A stretch of DNA of 26,588 nucleotides from Parachlorella kessleri. Lineage: Eukaryota; Chlorophyta; Trebouxiophyceae; Chlorellales; Chlorellaceae. Below the pieces are notes generated by a model. It saw only the letters and a program-made list of their open reading frames with translations, had not been told where the DNA came from and ran no database searches. The stretch covers positions 1 to 26,588 of the forward strand of contig BBXU01001418.1 of assembly GCA_001598975.1 (NCBI GenBank), given 5' to 3'. The position numbers and the translations under genes are program-made. Positions 10,682 through 19,295 of the stretch are shown piece by piece. Each line of letters starts with the position of its first letter. Position 1 is the stretch's first letter.

Positions 10682-11838
10682 AGATCCCAGGGTCTGAGTT
10701 GCACAAGCTGTGTGGTGTGCTGAGTTATGGTACAACACGTCATCTAGGGGTGTCATCGCAGGAATACTAGGAATTGCTGTGGACCCCGACCTGGTTTGGG
10801 AAGGGGATATCTGCTGCGATATGGCAGGTACACTGCCATTTGATTTTTCAGATTGGTGTCTAAGGCAGGGTGCCCTGGGGGCCTTCTATGAACGCCCTGG
10901 ACCTTTGTAAAATAAGCAGTTACCAACACTATTTCAGTGCCAACTGTGTTGTTTGAGATGGAGCCTGTGTGCTTTCAAACAGCTTGGCCTTTTTCCCTGG
11001 CAGTCCGGCTGGGTGGTGCCCAACGAGATGATATAGTCCAAACTTATGATGTTACCATGGCGGCTCAGTCCTTACTGCATCTGCATCTGCCGAGCCTGCT
11101 TTTGAGGTGATTTTGCGAAGACCGGTCCTGCTTTGCCGTGGTTTAGCTGTTGGTGGCAGCAATGTGTGCTTTCTTTTTAGTATTGCCAGTTGTTTGGGAG
11201 GCTGGGTTTTACACTGTTCTAACTCAAAAGTGGTGTTTGGTGTTTGCACTTGCCTCTTGCTTATTGATATCGTTGTTTTTACAGTCTGCATGGCTGGCTA
11301 GGGGTCAAGCAAGGGTTGAGCCTAGGCCTCAGGCCTGACAATCCTGGGGTCGAGCGTTGTTTGAGTTAATGGCTGTCAACCTGTGGTGGCTCGGTCTTCT
11401 GACGCAGCAATGCAGCTATATGGTGAAGCTTTTGATTGCGTTTCGATATAACCATCTGTAAGGAACTGATCGAGCAAGTCGTGAGACAAGGTTGATGACG
11501 GAGTGAGGATGGAGTTGGTAACTGGCATAAATGCTGATGCATTTGGAAGGTTGAAGACCTTCGGAATCCTAGCTCAGGTCCCAGTCAGTCAACAGTATTG
11601 AATTGTGACCTAGCTATTCGTGCAAATGCAGCGATTCAAGGGGACTACCATCAGAGTGGGGAAGCTGTTGCAGAACTTCCGCCGGCGCGCTGACATTGGT
11701 AATTGGTAATGCATCGTCATGACCTAAAACTTCCTCCCCTCGCATCCTGCAGGCATTATGCAGATAGAAGGGCCCGATCTCTTCATTTGAGTGGATAGGA
11801 CCTTCGCCGCTCACCCGACAGCTGCTGAGCCTGCGATC
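10682..11838. other. Intergenic region between MRS2 and the dienoyl-CoA isomerase
   Basis: About 1.16 kb without a supportable gene. The left part should be the MRS2 3' UTR (TGTAA at 10906), and the right part the promoter and 5' UTR of the next gene. Short frames at 11107-11338 encode hydrophobic stretches but show no splice-linked continuation or family match. Confidence 0.45.
10906..10910 (+). terminator. Candidate polyadenylation signal TGTAA for MRS2
   Basis: TGTAA lies 225 bases after the MRS2 stop, in the context TTTGTAAAATAA. TGTAA is the standard chlorophyte signal. Assignment is by position and motif only. Confidence 0.45.
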
Positions 11839-14151
11839 ATGGAGAACGCTTTTGCAAGAGTGCGGTGCTCAGTGCAAGATGGTGTGGGCGTAATCCGGCT
11901 GTCGAGGGCTGAAAAATTCAACGCTATGGACAAACAGCTCTGGACAGACATACCACAGGTGCAAGCCTCAGGAGTTGCCTCGATAGTTTGGAGGCATACC
12001 AACGCCCAGGCCAAGTATATTTGAGACCATGCTGGCAGCCGCAAGGTGCTGGCTGGCTGACCAGCTGGCCCGCAAATAACACTTCTCTGCTGTTGCAGGG
12101 ACTGAAGTGGCTTGAGTCTAATGGAGCCCGAGTGGTGAGCTGCTGCACTGCTGCCTGCTCTGTGTTTGGCGCCCGACGTGCTTGCGACCCCTGGGTCATG
12201 AGAACTAATGCTCTGCCATGAAAACAAGCTGTGAAGCTGAGGGCGTCTAACCTTTCTGACAGCGTGCCATCTGGCGGTTGCAGGTTGTGCTCTGTGCTGA
12301 AGGAAAGCACTTTTGCGCTGGCATTGACCTGACGGCACTTGGTGATATTCAGCAGCCAGGAGGGCCGTGTGAGGGGCGGGCGCGGTATCAAATGCGGGAC
12401 TTCGTTCTGGAGCTTCAGGTTTGAGAAGCCCCATTCTGCTTGCAGCCGCTGTCCTCTCCTGGACAAGACGAGTGTCATCTGTAACGCACGACTGGGCAAG
12501 CAGCAAGTCATCTTCCTTGTCACCAACCGCAGGATGCCATGACTGCTTGTGAGAAGTGCCGCTGCCCTGTGATTGCTGCCGTGCATGGTAAGCTTGGCTG
12601 GACGGCAGCACGCATGTGGCAGTGGTGCATGGTGGGTAGATGGACTGCAGCCACCATGTGCTACTGGGTGCATAGTGGGTAGAAGCACCGCAGCAAACAT
12701 GTGGTACTGGGGGCATTGTGCTTAGAAGGACCGCAACAAGTGCATGGCGTGATGGTGGGTAGAAGCATCGCAACGTGCGGGTAGCATTGGCCGCGGGGTG
12801 GGATGGTAGAAGGACGGCTCGGCTGGCTGGCGCGAAGGACATCGTTACCAGGAGAAGTGCCGGTATGTGCGTTTGCAAGGCTGGCACAGGTTGCTCCCGC
12901 AGGCGCTTGCGTTGGTGCGGGCATTGACCTCATCACCGCATGTGACATCCGCTATTGTACCGAGGATGCCAGGCTATGTGTAAAGGTTGGTCCCCTTGGA
13001 ACCTGCCTTTCTGTCCTTGAGGGACGCTGCCTGATCGGGGCCGTCTTCTGGTGCTGTGCTGGCAACGTCTGCTGGGCTCCATATGCATAGCACTCCCCTA
13101 GTGCTAACGGATGACTCAAATCCAAGGCTTTCATGGGGAAGCATATTGCAACAACTGTCTGGCGTGTACAATGCGTGGTTCGAGGCAGCCTCATAATTGG
13201 TTTTTTGGGACCACATGGTGCCGCGCTTGAGAGATCCTCTGTTTGGCGCAGGAAGTGGACCTGGCAATCACAGCCGACATGGGCAATTTGCAGCGCCTAC
13301 CCAGCATTGTTGGCCATGGTAAGGCCTTCCACTCTCTTGCCGATTGTCGAAAAGCAGAACCAGGATGCTGCCATGTGGTTTGGGAAGCTTGCTGGGGACC
13401 CCCCTTTCCCCCGCCTGCCTGCCCCCGGCATGATGACCATATCACTTTGCTGAAGGCACCCAGCATGGCTAGAGCTGGTGGGGTCCTTAGTTCACAAGGT
13501 AGCTGCCAAGTAGGTGAGGGGGCAAGCAACCGCAGCATGTCCCTCCCTGCCTGGCAAGCTTGTGAAACTGACCGTCTTCCGCACCGGACGGTTGCAGGCA
13601 ATGCAATGGAGCTGTCCCTCACAGCCCGGACCTTTTCAGGCAGGGAGGCCCTCCGCCTGGGCTTGGTGTCGGGCGCCTTCCCAGACCAGCAAGCACTACT
13701 GGACGGGGTCATGGCCGTTGCCAGGGGGATAGCAGCCAAGTCACCCTTGGCAATAGTAGGCACCAAGAGGGTGCTGCTATACCAAAGGTGGGGCTGGGAG
13801 GTTCCTGTGCTGGCCTACCGGCTATTGGCTGGGTGCTATGTTGGAGCAAGGGGGCCCGGGGATGTCTTTGCTGAGCTGACCAGCAAGCAAGAATTACACT
13901 ACTGCCACCAGTCCCAGCGTCACTGTGCAGCTTGCTGCCATCACCTCGAAGCAGTTACATCAAAAGGGACACTGCCAGTAGCCTCTAAGGACATGCTTTC
14001 TTCCCCTGCTGCCTCCAGGGATCACAGCGTGCAGGACGGGCTGGACTATGTGGCCACCTGGAACTCGGCCATGCTGCCGCAGTCCGCCGACCTGGGGGAG
14101 GTGTTTGCAGCCAAGGCCGAGGGCAGGAAGCCAGCCTTCTCCAAGCTTTGA
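11839..14151 (+). CDS. ECH1: Delta3,5-delta2,4-dienoyl-CoA isomerase, peroxisomal
   Basis: Eight exons: 11839-11958, 12099-12134 (only 36 bases), 12284-12418, 12533-12587, 12903-12985, 13252-13318, 13598-13787 and 14019-14151. They total 819 bases, 272 residues. This is a crotonase-fold enzyme that moves double bonds of dienoyl-CoA during beta-oxidation of unsaturated fatty acids with odd-numbered double bonds. The family block CVGAGIDLITACDIRYC is followed by VKEVDLAITADMGNLQRLP. The three catalytic acids known from the rat enzyme (Asp176, Glu196, Asp204) correspond to Asp124, Glu144 and Asp152, with identical spacing of 20 and 28. The first-half block GKHFCAGIDL is the CoA/oxyanion-hole region. 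The C-terminus is SKL, a canonical PTS1 signal, preceded by DHSVQDGLDYVATWN as in ECH1. The ATG at 11839 is the first in frame; the frame upstream is open only from a GTG at 11791. Gene symbol follows the animal name; the plant equivalent is DCI1. Confidence 0.95.
12600..12825. repeat. Degenerate minisatellite in intron 4 of the isomerase gene
   Basis: Two full 43-base units are clear at 12625-12667 and 12668-12710. Both follow the plan GTGCAT-GTGGGTAGA...CGCAGC or CTGCAGC...CATGTG-TACTGG. A partial unit precedes them, and two or three diverged units with GGTAGAAG and CGCAAC elements follow to about 12825. The array lies wholly in the intron 12588-12902 and creates long open frames on the opposite strand. 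Confidence 0.85.
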
Positions 14152-14591
14152 CATGAAAACCCTGGGGATTCGGGGGAGGCCTTTCACTTGTTGTGCTGGT
14201 GCCTTTTTCCTTCAGCAGTGTGTACCTTAGAGACATGTGTCGTGAGTGGGACCGGCCACTGAGCACGCCTGCCTGGCAATTCCAGCATTCACAGCAGGCT
14301 AGTTTGAAATCAAGTATGTTGTCTGAGGAGCACCCGAAGCAAGGCATGCCTCCATGACCCTTGTCAATGTCCAGGTGGCAAGGTGCACGTGTTGAATGGA
14401 CGAAGGTCCCGCACCTTATAATGCACTGTAGACATGACCCGGGTGTCTTGCATTTTGTCTCAGGAGCAAAGCCGCCCTCACTCTAGCTGCCTTCCAGGCA
14501 CCATTGTTGGCTGCGGCAGGCTGCTCACATCCTTACTTGCACTGTTCCACATACCCAGGCTAACTATCCAGCAGATCGCAAGTTATGCCAC

Positions 14592-14596
14592 TGTAA
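14592..14596 (+). terminator. Candidate polyadenylation signal TGTAA for the isomerase gene
   Basis: TGTAA lies 441 bases downstream of the stop. It was assigned by motif and orientation only. Confidence 0.3.
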
Positions 14597-14728
14597 GCAA
14601 GCAATATGTTGGTGGCAGGAGTGGGCTCATGATGCGACCTTCGATAGACAGAGAGCGACAAGAGCCAGCAGTGAAATCCAAAGCAGTGACCAGACAGCAG
14701 CAGGCACACACGCAAGCGCTCTGGAATG

Positions 14729-14733
14729 TTACA
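14729..14733 (-). terminator. Candidate polyadenylation signal TGTAA for the J-domain gene
   Basis: TTACA on the plus strand, i.e. TGTAA on the minus strand, 172 bases past the J-protein stop at 14905. Confidence 0.4.
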
Positions 14734-14904
14734 AGATGTCAGACCCACACTGCAGCTCTCTCTCGTCCAAGCTCCCTTTGTCCAACACAGTCCCTCACCC
14801 CCAGCAAACAAAGTAGGCTATACTTCCACAACGCAGAGATAGACGGCTTTCAACGCCAAGCGACTCCCTGCCGCACCCTGGCATGCCCGCTACGATGACC
14901 GTCA

Positions 14905-17900
14905 TCACCTCCCCCTGACCCCGTGGAACCGCAACATGGCCTTCACCCAGCTGAGCGCCCCGCCGGCCGTCTCATCCCCCGCCCTCACCCGCCCAAACAG
15001 CCCCTGCGGCTGCTGCCTGGCCCGCTCATGGTCCAATGTGTCAAAAGCGGCCGCCAGCACACAAACCGCAGGGTCCAGCCACGCCGGGTGGTGGCTTGAG
15101 CTGTGCCCCGCCCACTCAATGTACCATCCGCCTGCAGCATGGGTGAGTAGGACCGCCTGGGCTGCGCTCGTACCTCTAACGGAGTGCCGCAGGCGCGCAC
15201 GAGTGCATCAGCTGAGCCACACAGAGAAGGGGGCGGGGCTGAACAAGCACGTACAGCCAGGGAGAGGATATGCTGAGGGCTGGCTTACATGTGATAACCC
15301 ACGTCGGTTCCAGCTGCTCAGCAGCAATGACACAAGGCCAAGTTAGCAGCCCCTCCCCTGGACGCAGCTCCTTTGTGCAGGCGTCCAGCCCCACCCACCA
15401 ATGTCAAACTGGTAGTTCCGTGGCTTGAAGAGCCACAGCGCAGAGGGTGGCAGCCAGGCACGGCGCGCGCGGAACACCGTGGCTTTGCTCCGCCGGGCCG
15501 TAGCGACCCCGGTGGTGGGCTCGGCCACGATGCTTAGGTTGCGCACCAGGGGGCTGGCTGACCGTAGCACTGCAGGCAGGGGGCGGTGAAGTGCTTGGGG
15601 GGCCATAGTGTGCAGCCAGGGAAGGCAGCCCGTTGAGGCAACAAGGTAAGGCAGAGGTATGTTCGTATGGGAAGGCAGAGGCATAGAGAAGGGCAGCGCA
15701 GCGCAGCAGCAAGATAACCATCAGCAAGGCAGATGCAACAGTAACTGGTCACAGGAGGGACAAGGCAAACAGGCTTGCCCAGCACAAGGCAGCTGGCAAG
15801 CAAGCCTCCCGCCGATCAAATAATAAACGGCCTCAGCCCCCGCTACTGACAATAAGTCTTGATAGCAGCCATCTTAGATGAGCTGCGACCCCTCACTCAC
15901 CTGTGTGGGTGTGGAGCCCCTGGGCGCTGAGGAACTTGGCTGCACTGGGCGAGTTGCTGGTGGCAGCTTCATGCTCCGCCAGCAGCCTGCCCAGCAGCAG
16001 TTGGTCCCTCGCTTTCTCCTCCCCGTTGCTGCAAGACGCGCCTGTAGGGCCACTGGAAGACGCTGCCCGGAAGAAGCTGACAGACACCAGCGGGGCTGCT
16101 CCCTTTTCTGTGCCAACAAAATCCTGCCCAGGCACGTCGCTGCCGCCTGGAAAAGGCCCTGCCGCCATCGCTGCTGGTGCTGCCGCTGTTGCCTCCTGCG
16201 TTTGCTGCTGGGAGCTGCCGGGTACCTGCGAGCTGCGCTGCCCTTGGAACGGTGGCATGCTGTGTTGCTCGGCCTGCTCAGCAGGCACGCTGTGCCTCAC
16301 CGCTGTTGCCACCAAGCGGCCCCCCAGGATCAGCTCCAGCACCTCAGGCTCCCTACCAGCTCCTGTCCTGCCTGCTGTGCTGCCGCTCTGCCTGCCATGC
16401 CTGCTTTCCGCAAGGGTGGCGTCAACACTAAGGCTGGGCCCCTGCTGCCGACTTGCAATCAAGTGCAGCTCAACGTTTGGCTGAGGAAACCCCTCCTCGC
16501 TTCCATGCTGCAGTTGCTCAGGATGCTGGCCCCGGCATGCATCCAGTGCTGGCTCGTTGGGTGCTTCCAGCCCCGCCTCTGTGAGCCTCTGCCCTGGCTC
16601 TTCCCCTAAACATTGCTGGTGACTCCCAGCTCCGCCCAGAGCAGGCACCTCCGCAGCAGCAGGGGCGGCCAGCAGCCCACCCCGCCCCACACTGCCAGTG
16701 GCTGTGCCGCCTTCAGCAATCCCCTCATGCCGCTCCTGCGCCCCATCTGCTCCCAGCTGCACCGCCCGCCGCTGCCGCACCACCCCCAGCAGCTGCCTGC
16801 CTGACACCAGCTCCAGCACTTCCGCTGGATCGTGCGTGGAGCGCTCGTCGGCCTCAAAACAGTCTGGCAGCTGGCAGGAGCCAAGGTCATCTAGCCGAGG
16901 GCCTAGGTAGGCGTGGCGCAGGGCTAGGCTGAGGTCGCTGCGATGCAGGGCGGATGCGAGGCTCAGGAAGGGAAGGTTCGTTTTGAGTGCCAAGGGGTAT
17001 GAGAGGCAGGGGGACTGACACGGGTCTCATGTACGGCTAAGGGCCAAGACAAGCTGAATATCTGATTGAGCACCACAGTGCCAGAGGTCTTGAGCAGCAA
17101 CTCTGTGCAAGTGGTAAACGGTCGAATGGCGCTGTAGGCCAACCAACATTTGAACCCAAATTTTCTACAAGCTGCCAGCTCGGTATGCGCCCTCACGCGC
17201 AGCTTAACTGCAAACGGGCGCCACTTCCACCTACCTCTGCAGCTCGCTGCGAAGCTTGTCCAGCATGGTGCTCTGGCCATTGGCAGCTTCATCAGGGGCT
17301 TGCTTCAGGAGATCGCCCAGGCCCCAGGAGATATCGATATCAGCCCCTTCCTCCACAGCCCTGCAGGGAGAAGGAGGTGTATGCTGGATATGGCCCGTGG
17401 CTTTGTGGCTTCTGCAGCTGACAGCTCAAGGCAGTCAGAAGTCTGACAGTGAAGAGGGTTCGAACACACTTCATGAGTAGGATTTGCTCCCCCAGTGAAT
17501 GCACTGTCGGTTTGGGTCTCATCAAGGCGTGCTGACCCACCCATTCTGCACCCCCTCAGCTGCCGCCCTGCGCAGAACTGGGTTGCTCCTGCTGATGCTG
17601 AGGTCATACAGCTCCCTGCTCCGTGCGTTGCTCAGCACTTGGTAGGCTGTGAGCAGCCGAACAAACGCCACCTGATCGCCGTGCCCTTTGTCTGTCTGGG
17701 CGTCAGGGTGCAACTGCTTCGCCCTCTGCAGGGAAACAGCGACTTGCTTCCAGCCTATTCCTGTGTTCTCTAGTCCTGTGTTCTCGTCAAGACTAGGAAG
17801 TTGCACCTGGGACAAACAGTAACATAAAACAAACTAGGGAAATTGTGCGCTGTCCACGAGAAGAGCAGGGTCTGTGGGCCGCAGGTGCCCACTCCAGGGG

Positions 17901-18069
17901 GTCCAGCTCTTACCTTACGGAAGGCCTCCTTTATTGCGGCTTGATTAGCGCCCTGAGGCACTCCCAGTACCTCGTAAAGGCACGCTGGGGCGTCCTGGCT
18001 TGTTGACGCCAACCTTGTGCTGCTCAGCAAGAAGCCTGCCCTCACCCAAACCTGACCTTTTCGTAGCAT
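14905..18069 (-). CDS. J-domain (DnaJ-type) co-chaperone with a large C-terminal extension, probably mitochondrial
   Basis: Six exons on the minus strand: 18069-17914, 17725-17541, 17360-17235, 16937-15901, 15569-15399 and 15131-14905. They total 1902 bases, 633 residues, with all phases consistent. The N-terminus MLRKGQVWVRAGFLLSST has no acidic residues and several arginines, like a mitochondrial presequence. The J domain follows at about residues 29-95: LYEVLGVPQGANQAAIKEAF, then the HPD motif at 58-60, then FVRLLTAYQVLSNARSRELY. HPD stimulates Hsp70 ATPase. The acceptor at 17726 was chosen because it restores the usual eight-residue spacing from FRK to HPD. A segment GADIDISWGLGDLLKQA follows. 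Exon 4 (1037 bases) encodes an Ala/Gly/Gln/Glu-rich region of low complexity after LALRHAYLGPRLDDLG. The C-terminus contains LVRNLSIVAEPTTG, FKPRNYQFDIGGWYIEWAGH and VLAAAFDTLDHE. This resembles the tubby/LURP-one fold only loosely. An in-frame ATG at 18210 would add 47 residues. The partner Hsp70 and substrate are unknown. Confidence 0.85.
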
Positions 18070-18286
18070 AGGGGTGGCTAGGGGAAGGCAATTGCCTATG
18101 CTTATTACATCTACAGCACTGTGCTGAAACTGACACTTAACCCACGCATGCTTTGCCTTGCTGGCTTCTGACGTGGCACAGGAAACACACCTACCTGTCC
18201 ACCGTCCCATGTGTGCATACCGGTATGTGGAGTTTTACGCCACGAAACTTAGGTACTGATCCCTCAATGACAAGGCCTTGATCCTG
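18070..18286. promoter_or_regulatory. Compact bidirectional promoter, J-protein (-) / Gln-rich gene (+)
   Basis: Only 217 bases separate the two start codons, or 76 if the J-protein starts at ATG 18210. Both promoters must overlap here. No clear TATA element was seen. Confidence 0.4.
18267..18281 (+). other. Possible five-codon upstream ORF
   Basis: ATG-ACA-AGG-CCT-TGA ends five bases before the ATG of the Gln-rich gene at 18287. If transcribed it would be a minimal uORF able to affect initiation. The transcription start is not known. Confidence 0.3.
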
Positions 18287-19205
18287 ATGTCCGGCAGCAA
18301 CAACCAGTTCTGCCAGTTCTTCAACAGTGCTGCTCCCCAACAGCAGCCTGCGTTCCCCACCTCGCAACGTGGGTGTGTTGAGGAAGTGTGGACTTCACGC
18401 CTGGGATCAGTCGGGGTTAAGGGGCCAGTACACAAGGAGAGCTTTGAAGTGACTTCATCCGATCAATTGATATGGGTATATACTTCAGCAAAAACAGTTT
18501 CAGTTTGAACCACTGCAGCGCCCCAACGTTCCCCAGGAGTAGATGCCCTGGTGGACAATTTGGAGTACTCCTTCATAGACATTCCGGAGCTGGTGGGAGG
18601 TGAGACTTACATTTTGTCAACCCAAGCTGCCTGGTTACGCCTGCTTGAGCATCTGCAAGAGGTGCGTTTACCCACTCGATAGATCAACTTCATCCCTTGC
18701 GAGGCAGCTCCGAATTAGGACAGAAAAAACAGGTCAGCTTATAGCTGTGTGCAGAAGACGACGACGAGTGTGTTGAGCCTGCCCCGAGCCCCCAGCAAGC
18801 CCCGTCTAACTTTCCACAGCCAGCGGCGGCACCAGGCGTAGTGGGGCAAGTACCCAGTGGCTTCAACCCTACCCTCTACCAGCAGGTATAGATGTAGCAT
18901 CGGGCTAAAGTAGACCCTGTCTTCCTGTGGCTTCAGTTCGACTGTCGTGTACTGCATTACAGAGCAGTGTCGAGCTTGAGTGAGGTGCACGTGGTAGCCT
19001 CCAAGCAGTGCGCTGGCTGAGAGGTTCTTACACATCCCTTCCAAGTTTTGTGCAGTACCTCCACCAGGGTCCGTCCCACATCCCGCAAAGCCGGCAAGCA
19101 CAGCAGCAGCAGCAGCAGCAGGCACAGCAGCAGCAGCCACAGCAGCTGTGGGCCCAGCAGCCCTTCCACCAAGGTCCACCTGTCCAGGGCTTCCAGCAGC
19201 GGTAG
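18287..19205 (+). CDS. Gln/Pro-rich protein of unknown function (141 residues), possibly the 5' part of the next gene
   Basis: I do not recognise a family. Four exons (18287-18368, 18537-18599, 18755-18885, 19056-19205) join with matching phases 1, 1 and 0 to give 141 residues. The start MSGSNNQFCQFFNSAAPQQQ leads into the acidic segment DALVDNLEYSFIDIPELVGG and EDDDE, which looks conserved. Next come a Pro/Ala-rich linker and a glutamine run encoded by CAG repeats (about 19094-19150). The model ends at TAG 19203-19205. The frame beyond that TAG stays open straight into the TPR/methyltransferase gene, whose first ATG is only 91 bases on. The stop may therefore lie in a retained intron, and this could be the N-terminus of a larger protein. 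One candidate intron is 19174-19284, whose donor is poor. No TGTAA lies between the two. Confidence 0.6.
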
Positions 19206-19295
19206 CAGCAGTGCTGCACACATACGCTCGCTGTGAGTGACCATTCCCAAGCATACATCGCAGTGAGCTCTCTGATTGCTCCAGCTGCTTACATC

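Larger units (their letters stand above)
14152..14904. other. Convergent intergenic region, isomerase (+) / J-protein (-)
   Basis: This 750-base stretch holds two facing 3' ends. A plus TGTAA is at 14592 and a minus TGTAA (read as TTACA) at 14733-14729, so the transcripts could end without overlapping. The 154-codon frame at 14434-14898 has no family resemblance or splice partner and is not called. Confidence 0.45.

Noticed and set aside
11811..12887. Minus-strand open frame of 358 codons, and another of 258 codons at 11924-12700
   Set aside because: They run antisense across four exons and the minisatellite intron of the dienoyl-CoA isomerase. Their length comes from the repeat and local base composition, and no family motif is visible.
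14434..14898. 154-codon plus-strand open frame in the convergent intergenic region
   Set aside because: It has no family motif, no splice-linked neighbour exon, and sits where two 3' UTRs are expected.
15878..16609. Plus-strand open frames of 243 and 193 codons
   Set aside because: They lie opposite the long low-complexity exon 4 of the J-protein gene. The Cys/Leu/Ser/Pro-rich translations are typical antisense shadows of Gln/Ala/Gly coding sequence.
19094..19150. CAG repeat as a non-coding microsatellite
   Set aside because: It is in frame within an exon with good splice sites and encodes glutamine runs, so it is described as part of the protein.
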